From Planococcus shixiaomingii (GTDB taxonomy: Bacteria; Bacillota; Bacilli; Bacillales_A; Planococcaceae), in contig NZ_CP129236.1 in NCBI RefSeq assembly GCF_030413615.1, positions 3,642,001-3,706,000 of the forward strand: 64,000 nucleotides of DNA, read 5' to 3'. The position numbers and the translations under genes are program-made. Positions 27,152 through 36,612 of the stretch are shown piece after piece; the stretch's first letter is position 1; each line of letters starts with the position of its first letter. Below the pieces are notes generated by a model. The model did no database searches, was not told where the DNA came from, and saw only the letters and a list, made by a program, of their open reading frames with translations.

Positions 27152-28081
27152 CTACGCCTCCTTCCCTGTTTTAATGCGTGGATCGATGAACGTGTAACTT
27201 AAATCGACGAGCAGGTTGACGACGACCATGATGATCGCCAGGAAAATCACGCCGCCTTGGATCACCGGGTAATCCCGCTGGTTGATGGCATCAATGATCA
27301 GCGTGCCGATTCCGGGCCAGGAAAATACCTGCTCCACAATAACCGTCCCGCCGAGCAGCGAGCCGAATTGCAGCCCCAAAAAAGTCACCGTCGGCAACAG
27401 CGCGTTTCGGAAGGCGTGCTTCATGATGACCGACCATTCACTGATGCCTTTCGACTTGGCCGTCGAAATGTATTGCTGGTTCAGCACTTCAAGCATCGAT
27501 GAACGGACAAGCCGCGCGAGGATGCCCGACAAGATCATCCCCAGTGTGACGGATGGCAAAATCAGGTGCTGGAAACTGTCGAATCCCGAAGCCGGCAGCC
27601 ACTGCAAGTACACCGCAAACACCAGAATGAGCATGATGCCGAGCCAGAAATTCGGAAACGAGATGCCGATCAGCGAAAAGATCCGTCCGAAAAAGTCCAC
27701 TCCCGAACCGCGCTTGACCGCGGACAGGATGCCGACCGGAAAAGCGATCAAAATGGCGACCACAATGCCTCCCAATGCTAGGGACAGCGTCGCCCATGCC
27801 CGCTCCAGTATCAAGGTGGTCACCGGCATGCCGCTTCGGAACGATTCCCCGAAATCGAATGTCAGCAAGCCTTTCATGAAAATCGCGTACTGGACCGGCA
27901 ACGGCTTATCCAAACCCAAATTGGCGCGCACCGCTTCGATCGCTTCTTTCGACGCTTCCCCAGCCGAAAACATGACCGACACCGGGTCGCCAGTCAGGCG
28001 GATCGAGAAGAAGATGATCAGCGAAATGACAAAAACCACGAGCAGCATATGCAACATCCTTCTGACTATATACGCGAACAT
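27152..28081 (-). CDS. peptide ABC transporter permease (OppB/DppB type)
   Basis: This 309-residue permease has six hydrophobic segments. It begins with MFAYIVRRMLHMLLVVFVIS, the standard DppB/OppB start, and carries the EAA-type motif QYISTAKSKGISEW near residue 205. GGAGGG lies upstream of the ATG. It lies 69 bases after the binding-protein gene and three bases before oppC. Confidence 0.93.
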   Translation of the reverse strand: MFAYIVRRMLHMLLVVFVISLIIFFSIRLTGDPVSVMFSAGEASKEAIEAVRANLGLDKPLPVQYAIFMKGLLTFDFGESFRSGMPVTTLILERAWATLSLALGGIVVAILIAFPVGILSAVKRGSGVDFFGRIFSLIGISFPNFWLGIMLILVFAVYLQWLPASGFDSFQHLILPSVTLGMILSGILARLVRSSMLEVLNQQYISTAKSKGISEWSVIMKHAFRNALLPTVTFLGLQFGSLLGGTVIVEQVFSWPGIGTLIIDAINQRDYPVIQGGVIFLAIIMVVVNLLVDLSYTFIDPRIKTGKEA

Positions 28082-28150
28082 AAACTGTCCCTCCGTCCCC
28101 TGTTATAAAGAAAGAGATAGTATGAAGACATACTATCTCGATTTCCGAAT

Positions 28151-29731
28151 TTATTCGACAGTGACTTCTTCCAGGCGCATCCGGTCTTCATGAGGCGGCT
28201 GGAAGTTCTTGACGCGGTTGTTGACCGCGTACAAGTCAACAGCCTGATACAAGTTGACTTCCGGCGCCAGCTCATACAACACCTCAGTCAATTCCTTGAA
28301 TATGGCTTCGCGCTCGTTCTCGTCCACTGTATTGCGCTCGGCAGCCAGCAGTTCTTCCACTTTTTCGTCTTTGAATGACGGGTTCCACTGTTCGCCTTCG
28401 TGGTACATCAAGTACGCCGTGTTATCGAAATCGAGCGTCCATCCACCCCAGCCCATGCGGTACATGTGGCCAGCGTTTGCGTTCGGGATCAAGTCCGAAA
28501 TCAACGTAGTTTGGTCCACGCTGTTGATGTTCATCTTCAGACCGGCTTCCTCCAAATAGAAGGCAACCGCCTGGGCGATTTCCTTAAAGTTGCCGTCGTC
28601 GCCCGGGATGTAGACATCAAGCGCCGTGCCTTCAGCAACTCCCGCTTCTTTCAAGAGCTGCTTCGCTTTTTCGGGATCGTACGGGTAGGGCTCCAAATCC
28701 GGGTTATTGCCGAACGACAGCTCGCTTTGGAACGTGCTGATTAGCGTGCCGTAGCCGCCCATAATTTCATCGAGAATGGCTTGTTTGTCAATGGCATAGT
28801 TGATCGCCTGGCGGACGCGGACATCGTCCACCGGTTTTTTGGATGTGTCAAAACGCAGCGCATAAACCGTCGGTGTGCCCACTTCCATCAATTCCAGGAA
28901 GCCGCTGTCTTTCACGGAATCCGCCTGCGCCACTTCGACGCGTTTCATGATGTCGATTTTGCCTGTCTGAAGCTCCGCTAGACGCGTGGAAGCTTCAGGG
29001 ATGACTTTAAAGGTCACTTTGTCCAGTTTCGGCAGCCCCTCTTGCCAGTACTTGTCGTTTTTCTCCAAAACGATCGTCTGATCGCGCTTGTATTCCGTCA
29101 TTTTGAACGGCCCTGTTCCGACCGGGTTGTTGTTGAAATTCTCGTCCCCTTCTTCCTGAACATATCCTGGGGGAACGATCACGGCACCGTAGCCGGCAAG
29201 CTTCGTCAATAAAACCGGATCTGGCGTATTCAATTTGAATTGGACCGTGTAGTCGTCAATCACTTCGACCGAATCGATTGAGGTGTAGTTGGAGTATTGC
29301 GGGCCTTTCTGGCCTTCCTCGCCCAGCAAGCGGTCAAACGAGAACTTCACGGCTTCTGCGTTGAACGGCTCGCCGTTGTGGAATTCGATTCCTTCACGGA
29401 GCTTGAATTCCAGCGTCTTGTCATCCAAATACTCATAGCTCTCCGCAAGCCCCGGTTTCAGTTCCAGGTCAAGCGTCCGCTCCATCAAGCCTTCGAAAAC
29501 CGAGTTCGCCACCGTGCTCCAGTCCAGCAGGAACGTATCGATCGGGTCCCAGTTTTGCGGTTCAGCCGTTACGCCGATGACGACCTCATTGCCGCGGTCC
29601 GTCACCGGATTGCTTTCGTTTTTCTGGGTATCGCCTTGGGACTGCTCACCGCCACCACCGCCTGAACACGCTGCCAGAACCAGGATTAGAATCAACAGCA
29701 GGGAAACCGTTCTTCCATTCAGCATCTTCAT
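28151..29731 (-). CDS. peptide-binding lipoprotein of ABC transporter (SBP family 5)
   Basis: This 526-residue family 5 solute-binding protein delivers peptides to the OppBC permease from outside the membrane. The lipobox LVLAAC places the lipidated cysteine at residue 22, followed by a glycine/serine-rich linker. Family motifs such as YSYTLGI-like start strands, KLREGIEFHNGEPFNAEAVKF and the conserved NNPVGTGPFKMTEY are present (the last two clearly). The ATG overlaps the stop of the IclR-type gene by one base (TAATG), and its ribosome binding site lies inside that gene, so translation is coupled. Confidence 0.92.
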   Translation of the reverse strand: MKMLNGRTVSLLLILILVLAACSGGGGGEQSQGDTQKNESNPVTDRGNEVVIGVTAEPQNWDPIDTFLLDWSTVANSVFEGLMERTLDLELKPGLAESYEYLDDKTLEFKLREGIEFHNGEPFNAEAVKFSFDRLLGEEGQKGPQYSNYTSIDSVEVIDDYTVQFKLNTPDPVLLTKLAGYGAVIVPPGYVQEEGDENFNNNPVGTGPFKMTEYKRDQTIVLEKNDKYWQEGLPKLDKVTFKVIPEASTRLAELQTGKIDIMKRVEVAQADSVKDSGFLELMEVGTPTVYALRFDTSKKPVDDVRVRQAINYAIDKQAILDEIMGGYGTLISTFQSELSFGNNPDLEPYPYDPEKAKQLLKEAGVAEGTALDVYIPGDDGNFKEIAQAVAFYLEEAGLKMNINSVDQTTLISDLIPNANAGHMYRMGWGGWTLDFDNTAYLMYHEGEQWNPSFKDEKVEELLAAERNTVDENEREAIFKELTEVLYELAPEVNLYQAVDLYAVNNRVKNFQPPHEDRMRLEEVTVE

Positions 29732-30555
29732 TACTCCATCTCCTTACCATTGTTTTTTATGAGATGAGGGCCATACGGATATGGTCCTGAAAAACCTATT
29801 TTGCCCGAAATCTGCGACGCGACCTTCCATAACGATTCGATGTATTGGGGCAGATTGTCTTTTGGGAGCGATGCTTCGAAACCGGCGATGCTGATGGAAA
29901 ATTCCACAGCGCCTTTGCGGTTGAAAATCGGCACGGCGATCGACACGGTGCCTTCCACAAGTTCAGAGGCGCTGTAGGCGAAACCGTCTCGCCGGGTTTG
30001 GCGGATATGCCGCCAGACGTCCTCTTTTGTCCTTGGCGTATTGCTGGCGTAGACCTCCATTGGGTTTTCCAGCACTTCTTCAATTTCTTCGTCCGACAAA
30101 AAAGTCAACAGGATGCGCGTGCAGGCTCCGGCATACAGCGGCGCGCTGCGGCCGACCCGCGTATACAGCCGAACCGGGCTCGTGCTTTCCACTTTTTCAA
30201 TGTAGACACCGGAATGTCCGCTTCGTTCGACCAATTGAACCGCTTCGCTGAAATTCAACTGCAGCATTTTCATGTACGGCAAGGCGATGTGGCGGATCTC
30301 CATGTTATTGGCGACCAGTTCGCCGAGCTGAAGAAACTTGATGCCCAGCGTATAGATGGCGTCTTCGACCAGCTCCCCGTTCCGTTCCACCGTCGCCCGC
30401 TGGATATAGCCATATTCCATAAAGCTGTGAAGCAGCCGGAGGACGGTCGCCTTCGGAATGTTCGTATAGCTCGAGATTTCCTCAAGCCGCCATGCAGGCT
30501 TCTCTTCCGTGAACAAGTTCAAAAGATGCAAGCCTTTCTCGATTGTTTTGCTCAT
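29731..30555 (-). CDS. IclR-family regulator of the peptide operon
   Basis: This 274-residue IclR-type regulator has an N-terminal winged helix (about 8-65, SYTNIPKATVLRLLHSFMEYGY) and a C-terminal ligand-binding GAF-like domain (about 85-255). It lies inside the operon, overlapping oppF upstream by four bases and the binding-protein gene downstream by one, so it is made along with the system it probably controls. A palindrome TGAAACAGAGTTTCA ahead of oppD is its candidate operator. Its inducer may be a peptide or a degradation product. Confidence 0.9.
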   Translation of the reverse strand: MSKTIEKGLHLLNLFTEEKPAWRLEEISSYTNIPKATVLRLLHSFMEYGYIQRATVERNGELVEDAIYTLGIKFLQLGELVANNMEIRHIALPYMKMLQLNFSEAVQLVERSGHSGVYIEKVESTSPVRLYTRVGRSAPLYAGACTRILLTFLSDEEIEEVLENPMEVYASNTPRTKEDVWRHIRQTRRDGFAYSASELVEGTVSIAVPIFNRKGAVEFSISIAGFEASLPKDNLPQYIESLWKVASQISGKIGFSGPYPYGPHLIKNNGKEME

Positions 30556-31553
30556 CCGATCCTCGATTCCGTTTCCTGATATAGAAGACAGGAGACTCGG
30601 TGATCGCTTTCAGCTTCCAGCAAAAGCGGCTCTACTTTATCGCATATTTCCATGCGGGCTGGGCATCTGGTATGGAACGAGCAGCCGGAGGGCGGATGGA
30701 CCGGACTCGGCACGTCCCCCGTCAAAATAATCCGCTCTTTTTTCAATAGCGGGTGCGCACTTGGGAGTGCCGATAACAGTGCCTGCGAATAGGGATGAAG
30801 CGGCCGGTCGTAAAGCTTTTCCTTTCCTGTTATTTCAACCATCTTCCCGAGGTACATGACGCCAATCCGGTCGCAAAAATGCTTCACGACACTCAAGTCA
30901 TGGGAAATGAAAATGTACGTCAAGCCGAATTCCTTTTGCAGATCTTTCATCAAGTTCAGCACCTGGGACTGGATGGAGACATCCAGTGCAGAAACCGGCT
31001 CATCCGCAATAATCAGCTTCGGTTTTGAAATGAGCGCACGCGCGATGCCGATCCGCTGCCGTTGCCCGCCGGAAAACTCATGCGGCAACCGTTTCAGCTG
31101 CGCCAGCGTCAGCCCAACCTGATCGGCCACTTCCTCGACGCGCTTCCTTCTTTCCTTGGCGTCTTTCACCCCGAAATTGATGAGCGGTTCTTCAACGATA
31201 TCGAAAACGCGCATGCGCGGATTCAACGAGGCAAACGGATCCTGGAAGATGATCTGGATGTTTTTTCTCATTTTCCGCATTTCCGTTTTGTTCAAGCTGA
31301 CGAGGTCGGTGCCTTCAAAATAAATATGGCCTTCTGTCGGTTCAATCATGCGCATAATCGCCCGGCCGGCCGTACTTTTTCCGCAGCCCGACTCCCCGAC
31401 AATTCCAAACGTCTCGCCGCGCTTGACGTCGAACGAAATGCCGTCGACCGCTTTTACATGCTGCACCGTCTTTTTCCCCGAAATGCCGCCTTTGATCGGA
31501 AAGTATTTTTTCAGGCCTTCCACTCTGAGCAGCTCATCCGTGTTCTGCATCAT
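30552..31553 (-). CDS. peptide ABC transporter ATP-binding protein (OppF/DppF type)
   Basis: This 333-residue ATPase powers peptide import. It has the Walker A motif GESGCGKST, the signature [15 protein letters not shown], the Walker [13 protein letters not shown] and the C-terminal oligopeptide motif [16 protein letters not shown] with cysteines that in relatives bind an iron-sulfur cluster. Start chosen at the ATG 31553, because GAGGAGG lies seven bases upstream. It overlaps the oppD stop in an ATGA arrangement. Confidence 0.93.
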   Translation of the reverse strand: MMQNTDELLRVEGLKKYFPIKGGISGKKTVQHVKAVDGISFDVKRGETFGIVGESGCGKSTAGRAIMRMIEPTEGHIYFEGTDLVSLNKTEMRKMRKNIQIIFQDPFASLNPRMRVFDIVEEPLINFGVKDAKERRKRVEEVADQVGLTLAQLKRLPHEFSGGQRQRIGIARALISKPKLIIADEPVSALDVSIQSQVLNLMKDLQKEFGLTYIFISHDLSVVKHFCDRIGVMYLGKMVEITGKEKLYDRPLHPYSQALLSALPSAHPLLKKERIILTGDVPSPVHPPSGCSFHTRCPARMEICDKVEPLLLEAESDHRVSCLLYQETESRIG

Positions 31554-32542
31554 AAGACCGCCTCCTCTTTCACGCTTGCTTCCTCGTACAGCCAGCACTT
31601 CACTTTCGTTCCTTCAGGCGTATCGAACAACGGCGGATTGACTGAGCACCGGTCATGGACAAACGGGCAGCGGGGTGAAAATTTGCAGCCGATTGGCATA
31701 TTTCCGGGCGCTGGGACAATCCCTGGAATCGACGTCAAATACTCCGTTTGTTTGTTTATGTCAGGAAGTGATTGCAGCAAGCCTTGCGTATAGGGATGCT
31801 TCGGCGAATCGAACAAGTCCACCACTTTGGCTTTTTCTACAATTTCTCCGGCGTACATGACCATCACGCGGTCGCACATTTCAGCAACCACCCCCAAGTC
31901 ATGGGTGATCAAGACGATCGACATATGCAATTTATCTTGTATCTCTTTCATGAGTTCCAGAATTTGTGCCTGTATCGTAACGTCAAGGGCAGTTGTCGGT
32001 TCATCCGCGATCAAAATCTCCGGATTGCACGCCAAAGCAATGGCAATCATGATCCGCTGCCTCATCCCTCCCGACAGCTGATGCGGGTACTCATCCAATA
32101 CTTGTTCGGGCCGCGGAATGCCGACCAGCTTCAGCATTTCCAACGCCCGCACGCGCGCCTGCCTTTTCGAGACGTTTTCGTGGTTCAGCACAATTTCCAT
32201 GATTTGATCCGCAACCGTATAAACCGGGTTCAGCGAACTCATCGGCTCCTGGAAAATCATCGAAATCTTTTTGCCCCTTACCTTCCGCCAGTCCTTGGTC
32301 TTGAAGTTTTTGAAATGCATGTCTTCGAGGACAATGTCTCCGCTCTGCCAGTTGACTCCCGGAGGCAACAAGCCCATCAAGGACAGGGACGTCATACTTT
32401 TCCCGCACCCTGATTCGCCGACGATTCCCAGCGTTTCTCCTTTATTCAAATGAAAGCTGATGTCATTCACAATCGGGATCTCTTTATTGTCTTGGTTGAC
32501 CCCAACTTTTAGATTGAGAACCTCCAAAATCTTCTTGTCCAT
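31550..32542 (-). CDS. peptide ABC transporter ATP-binding protein (OppD/DppD type)
   Basis: This 330-residue ATPase is the partner of OppF in the same importer. Walker A is GESGCGKSM, where the usual final Thr/Ser is followed in this copy by MTSLS as in other OppD proteins. The signature is [15 protein letters not shown], Walker B is [12 protein letters not shown] and the C-terminal [14 protein letters not shown] motif is present. I choose the ATG at 32542 (MDKKILEV) because GAGGG is seven bases upstream. It is the first gene of the operon. Confidence 0.93.
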   Translation of the reverse strand: MDKKILEVLNLKVGVNQDNKEIPIVNDISFHLNKGETLGIVGESGCGKSMTSLSLMGLLPPGVNWQSGDIVLEDMHFKNFKTKDWRKVRGKKISMIFQEPMSSLNPVYTVADQIMEIVLNHENVSKRQARVRALEMLKLVGIPRPEQVLDEYPHQLSGGMRQRIMIAIALACNPEILIADEPTTALDVTIQAQILELMKEIQDKLHMSIVLITHDLGVVAEMCDRVMVMYAGEIVEKAKVVDLFDSPKHPYTQGLLQSLPDINKQTEYLTSIPGIVPAPGNMPIGCKFSPRCPFVHDRCSVNPPLFDTPEGTKVKCWLYEEASVKEEAVL

Positions 32543-32569
32543 TGAAATTCCCTCTTTCATTTCAATATA

Positions 32570-32584
32570 TGAAACAGAGTTTCA
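32570..32584 (-). promoter_or_regulatory. candidate IclR-type operator ahead of the peptide operon
   Basis: TGAAAC-AGA-GTTTCA is a perfect 6-bp inverted repeat with a three-base centre, 28 bases upstream of the oppD start. IclR-family operators are often short palindromes of this kind, and an IclR-type regulator is encoded in the operon. Confidence 0.55.
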
Positions 32585-32742
32585 TTTCTTGTAATGCCAG
32601 TGTAATAAATAATCTGAATTTTCGCAATACAATTTTATTGTTTTTGTCATTTTATTATCACCCCGTCTTAACGTGTTGAAGATTTGGCTGGAATCAAAAA
32701 AAGCCGTTCACATGGAAGCGGCTCTTACCTGCATTTTTTTGG

Positions 32743-32847
32743 TTTCTACCGATGTTCTTCTTATTTCTACCGACACTTTCATGGTTTCTATCGATGTTTC
32801 AGCCGTTTCTACCCGCACTTTTTCCTTTTCTACCGACACTCTTAAAA
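32743..32847. repeat. five tandem copies of a 21-bp repeat
   Basis: Five head-to-tail 21-bp units each begin TTTCTAYC. Units alternate between a GATGTT and a CGCACT/GACACT type, giving a 42-bp super-period. Both strands are open through it. The minus strand would encode heptads of the form xSVETxK (VSVEKEK, VRVETAE, TSIETMK, VSVEIRR, TSVETKK), the plus strand heptads around STD. No ribosome binding site supports either reading frame, so coding status is open. Confidence 0.85.
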
Positions 32848-32904
32848 AACCGCACAAAAAACCACAAACCTGAAGTTCGTGGTCAATAACTTCCACTACT
32901 AAAC

Positions 32905-32940
32905 CGCTATCCAAATTTCGGACAGCGGTTCGCCTTTTTT
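32905..32940 (+). terminator. hairpin with plus-strand T-run after the 21-bp repeat
   Basis: The arms AACCGCTaTCC / GGACAGCGGTT are followed by CGCCTTTTTT on the plus strand only. No annotated plus-strand gene precedes it apart from the repeat region, which hints that the repeat may be transcribed on the plus strand. Confidence 0.6.
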
Positions 32941-32958
32941 GTTTGCATGATGCCTTAA

Positions 32959-35283
32959 TCAAGTCTGGACCAGCTTATTTCGCGAAGCTTCCACTAAAAA
33001 CGGACTTGGTTCCCCCACACAATAAATCTGCAGCTCGTGCATCGCTCTCGTACAGGCGGTGTAGAAAATTCTGCGCAGGCTTTCCTCTCCGTACACTTGC
33101 GCCGAGGCGTCGTAAAGGATGACGGCGTCGAACTCGATGCCTTTTGCCAAATACGACGGCAGGACCACCACTCCCTGCTGGTATTCAGCCGAGCCGCTTT
33201 TTAACTGCTTGATGCCTTCGATGCCGGACAGCGCGCCGTAAGCACGTGCGCTTTCCGCGGCTGATTTGCAGATGATGGCGATGCTGCCGTAGCTTTTGCT
33301 TCTGAGGTCCGCGACTTTGTCCGCGATTCGGCGATGCAGTTCGGCATGATCGGCTGCTTGGGTCAACACCGGCCGCTCGCCTTCCCGTTCGAACGGGATG
33401 ATCCGTTCTCCGCCGGGTATCAGCATGCGGGTAAATTCGATGATCGGTTTTGTGGCACGGTAGCTGCGCACCAGATCGATTACTTCGGTTTCCTCCGGTC
33501 CGTAGAGGCTTGTCAGCACCCCAAAATCACCTATTCCATCCGTATGTGCGAAGATAGCCTGATTAAAATCGCCGAGCACCGTCATCTTCGCCGCAGGAAA
33601 CAGTCGCTTCAAAAACTCAAACTGAAACGGCGAATAGTCCTGGGCTTCATCGACGACGATGTGTTTGATCGACGAGTTCGTCTGGAATCCCAGAATCAGC
33701 TCTTTCATCAGCAAAAACGGAGTGGCATCCTCGTAAAATAATTTTTTCTCGTCCAGCCTGTCCAGGGTCGAGCGGCAAATATCCGCCCACTCCAAAGGCA
33801 GCCGTTCGCTCGTTTCCAAGGATCCCTCAAAAAGCTGTCTGTAGATGCCTTTGATGTCGACAAAGCCGAAAGCCCGGATTTTTTTCCGGAGCGGTTTCAG
33901 CTTTTGGTGGACAACCAGCCGAGCAAGATCTTTGGGGTCCATTTCGTAATCGGCTGTCGCTTTTCGTTTCAAGCCGCTTTTTTTCGCTAAATAGGCCTGC
34001 GCTTTCGAGTAATCATCGTTGCTGAGCAGCTCGATGGCCTCCTCCACCCAGGGTTCCTTCCATTCCAGTTGCTCTACTTCATTCAGCTGGCGCAACAGCC
34101 AATCCCGCAATTTTTCCAGCCGGCTGTAAAAGCGCAAGGAGGTGTCGCTCGTGTAAAACCTTTCTTCAACTTGTTTGGCGCTGACGATGGGTTCTCCCCT
34201 GAAGCTCATGCCCTTGAATCGCATCCCCGATTTCTCGAGCGCTTTCCGGTAGGATTTGATGGCCTCAAAAAAATAGACAGAGGCCTTGAAGCGGATTCCC
34301 GCCATCCTGGCCTTGTAGGCCGGCTCATCCGTTGCCGTGAGGGCATATTCCAGCTGGCCGTAGGGATTCTCAATTTCAAATTGCGCGCTCAGCCGGTGAT
34401 GCAGGTAATCCTGAAATGTCACCTGCTGCATGTTCTCTTCGCCGAGCTCCGGCAATACATTCGAGACATAGTGGCTGAACATGGCGTTCGGTGAAAACAG
34501 GATGATCTGATCGGCATTCAGCCGGTCGCGGTATTTGTAGAGCAGGTAAGCAATACGCTGCAAAGCGGCCGATGTTTTCCCGCTGCCCGCTGCCCCGTGG
34601 ACAATGAGCAGGCGCGTGCGGTCGTGGCGGATGATGCGGTTCTGCTCCTGCTGAATGGTCGCGACGATGCTGCGCATCTGTTTGTCGGCGCTTTTGCCGA
34701 GCACTTGCTGCAGGATCTCGTCTCCAATGGTGAGGCTCGTATCGAACATCGACTGCAGCACGCCGCCGCGGATCTGGTATTGCCACTTTTTCTCCAACCG
34801 GCCTTTGACAGTCCCGCCCGGCGTCGCATATTCAGCCAGTCCGGGCTGGTAATCGTAATAGACGCTCGAGACAGGCGCCCGCCAGTCGTAGACAAGAAAC
34901 TCTTCACCGCTTGCGTCCGTCAATGTCGAGATGCCGATATAAATCGCTTCTTTAGCCGGCTGGCCTTCTTCAATAAAATCGATCCGGCCGAAATAAGGCG
35001 TTTTCTGCAAGCCGCGCAGCTCGGTCAATTTCTTGGCTGATTGCTTATGGATGCTTTCAGTTGCTGACAAGGCCTGGGCTTCCTGCCGCAAGCCGATAAT
35101 GGTTTCCAAAAAATCATCGAACGAATCAATGCTCACTTTGTTTTCATCCCAGAAATGCCGGCGGATGCGCACCACTTCGTCCCGCTGCCGCGACGTGTCG
35201 TTCTCCAGCCGCTCCATCTGCACTGCAATTTCCTTCATGACACGGTCCACCCGTTTTTGTTCCCGCTGGAATTCCGGATCCAC
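32959..35283 (-). CDS. helD: RNA polymerase recycling ATPase HelD
   Basis: This 774-residue UvrD-like ATPase frees stalled or vacant RNA polymerase from DNA. The N-terminal coiled coil (about 1-70), the Walker A VHGAAGSGKTSAAL near residue 230 and the Walker B IVVDEAQDYSPFQ near residue 560 match HelD, whose B. subtilis version is also 774 residues. I choose the GTG at 35283 (MDPEFQREQK), with AAGGAG eight bases upstream. The GTG at 35292 overlaps the ribosome binding site. Some HelD homologues in other bacteria (HelR) protect against rifamycins, which cannot be judged here. Confidence 0.92.
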   Translation of the reverse strand: MDPEFQREQKRVDRVMKEIAVQMERLENDTSRQRDEVVRIRRHFWDENKVSIDSFDDFLETIIGLRQEAQALSATESIHKQSAKKLTELRGLQKTPYFGRIDFIEEGQPAKEAIYIGISTLTDASGEEFLVYDWRAPVSSVYYDYQPGLAEYATPGGTVKGRLEKKWQYQIRGGVLQSMFDTSLTIGDEILQQVLGKSADKQMRSIVATIQQEQNRIIRHDRTRLLIVHGAAGSGKTSAALQRIAYLLYKYRDRLNADQIILFSPNAMFSHYVSNVLPELGEENMQQVTFQDYLHHRLSAQFEIENPYGQLEYALTATDEPAYKARMAGIRFKASVYFFEAIKSYRKALEKSGMRFKGMSFRGEPIVSAKQVEERFYTSDTSLRFYSRLEKLRDWLLRQLNEVEQLEWKEPWVEEAIELLSNDDYSKAQAYLAKKSGLKRKATADYEMDPKDLARLVVHQKLKPLRKKIRAFGFVDIKGIYRQLFEGSLETSERLPLEWADICRSTLDRLDEKKLFYEDATPFLLMKELILGFQTNSSIKHIVVDEAQDYSPFQFEFLKRLFPAAKMTVLGDFNQAIFAHTDGIGDFGVLTSLYGPEETEVIDLVRSYRATKPIIEFTRMLIPGGERIIPFEREGERPVLTQAADHAELHRRIADKVADLRSKSYGSIAIICKSAAESARAYGALSGIEGIKQLKSGSAEYQQGVVVLPSYLAKGIEFDAVILYDASAQVYGEESLRRIFYTACTRAMHELQIYCVGEPSPFLVEASRNKLVQT

Positions 35284-35380
35284 AGCAACCACTCCTTATA
35301 AGTTCACTACAGGGCATTGGCTATAAAAGTTAAATAAGTCCATCTTCCGAGGATAAAAGAAAAATAAAACTGCGCTTCTA

Positions 35381-36448
35381 TTAGATAAAACTCAATTTCC
35401 CCCAATTTCCGCTGTCCCGCAGCATCGCTTCCAGCAGCTTGAAGCCGGCCTCGAAATCCGCCAAGTTCGCCATTTCAACCGGCGAGTGGGAATACCTGCG
35501 CGGGAACGTGATGGCGGCTCCCTGGATTCCTTCCTTCACCAGGTGGATCGAAGAAAGGTCTGTCGTCCCTTTCGGCATGACTGACAGCTGATACGGGATG
35601 TCCAGCTTTTCGGCATAGGACGTGATGAGGTTTTTCATTTGCTCGGACATAATGTTGCCCATTGCGCCTCCCCCCGACATCAGCGGCAGCACCGGCCCTT
35701 TTCCAATGGCGATCGGGTAATGGTTGCCGTCCGGCGTATCCGCGCACGCGATGGTGTCGAGGACGATGGCGAAATCCGGATCGATCTTGTAGCCGGCGAT
35801 TTGAGCGCCGCGGAGACCAACCTCCTCCTGGACCGCCACCAAGCCGACCAGCTTTCCGCTGAACTCTTTGTCCTGCAGTGTTTTAAACAGCTCCACTAAC
35901 AGCACACAGCAGCTCCGGTTGTCGATCGCCTTGCCGCAGATCAAATCGGAGTTGGTGAAGCGGTCGAGATCGCTAAGGTAGGTAATCGAGTCGCCGATGT
36001 TAACGCCCATAGCCAGCACTTCTTCCCTCGACGACGCGCCGATATCGACGTACAAGTTCTCGATCGGCACGACTTTTGTTTGTTCAGCTGCCGTCTGCAG
36101 ATGCCCCGCCTTTACGCCGACGACGCCGAAATGGCCGTTGACGTTCACTTTTCGGCCGACCAAAAGCGCATCCATCATGCCGCCTGTCCGCTCCATCCGC
36201 AAGAATCCTTTAGGATCAATGGCGCTGACCATGCAGCCGATTTCATCCGAATGGCTGGAAACCATGACGGTAGGTCCGGGTTTGTTGCCTTCCAAAACCG
36301 CATAGACATTGCCCATATGGTCCACTTCAACTTCCGCGTACGGCTCCAAGAGTTCCACTATGCGCTTGACGACTTTCTGCTCCCTGCCCGGACTGCCCGG
36401 CAACGCAGCGAGTTCTTTTAGATTTTGATAAAACTGTTCTTTAAACAT
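35381..36448 (-). CDS. M42 family aminopeptidase
   Basis: This 355-residue dinuclear-metal aminopeptidase of family M42 (YsdC/FrvX/glutamyl aminopeptidase group) forms large tetrahedral assemblies that trim peptides. Metal and catalytic motifs visible are SSHSDEIGCMV near residue 64, KAIDNRSCC near 178, VQEEVGLRGA near 212, DTIACADTP near 236 and RYSHSPVE near 320. AAGGGGGC lies before the ATG. It is a lone gene, functionally close to the neighbouring peptide uptake operon. Confidence 0.93.
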   Translation of the reverse strand: MFKEQFYQNLKELAALPGSPGREQKVVKRIVELLEPYAEVEVDHMGNVYAVLEGNKPGPTVMVSSHSDEIGCMVSAIDPKGFLRMERTGGMMDALLVGRKVNVNGHFGVVGVKAGHLQTAAEQTKVVPIENLYVDIGASSREEVLAMGVNIGDSITYLSDLDRFTNSDLICGKAIDNRSCCVLLVELFKTLQDKEFSGKLVGLVAVQEEVGLRGAQIAGYKIDPDFAIVLDTIACADTPDGNHYPIAIGKGPVLPLMSGGGAMGNIMSEQMKNLITSYAEKLDIPYQLSVMPKGTTDLSSIHLVKEGIQGAAITFPRRYSHSPVEMANLADFEAGFKLLEAMLRDSGNWGKLSFI

Positions 36449-36562
36449 AAGTGCCCCCTTTTGGTATGTATCAATAAATCCCTCATTCTTTTTACTGAAA
36501 AATCACTCTATTTCGTTCGATTTTATTATACTACAAGTTTTCTCCAACTTTAGCGGAAAACG

Positions 36563-36592
36563 AAAAAGCCCCGTTCAAGATTTGAACAGGGC
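36563..36592 (-). terminator. terminator of fdhD
   Basis: On the minus strand the stem GCCCTGTTCAA / TTGAACGGGGC is followed by TTTTTCG. Confidence 0.8.
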
Positions 36593-36612
36593 TTCTTACA
36601 AGTTTATATTTC

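Noticed and set aside
27282..28193. 303-codon plus-strand ORF opposite oppB
   Set aside because: It is antisense to a family-typical permease and starts inside it with no upstream signal.
32673..32962. Protein-coding call on either strand of the 21-bp repeat
   Set aside because: Both strands are open because of the repeat itself. Neither frame has a convincing start, so I report it as a repeat only.
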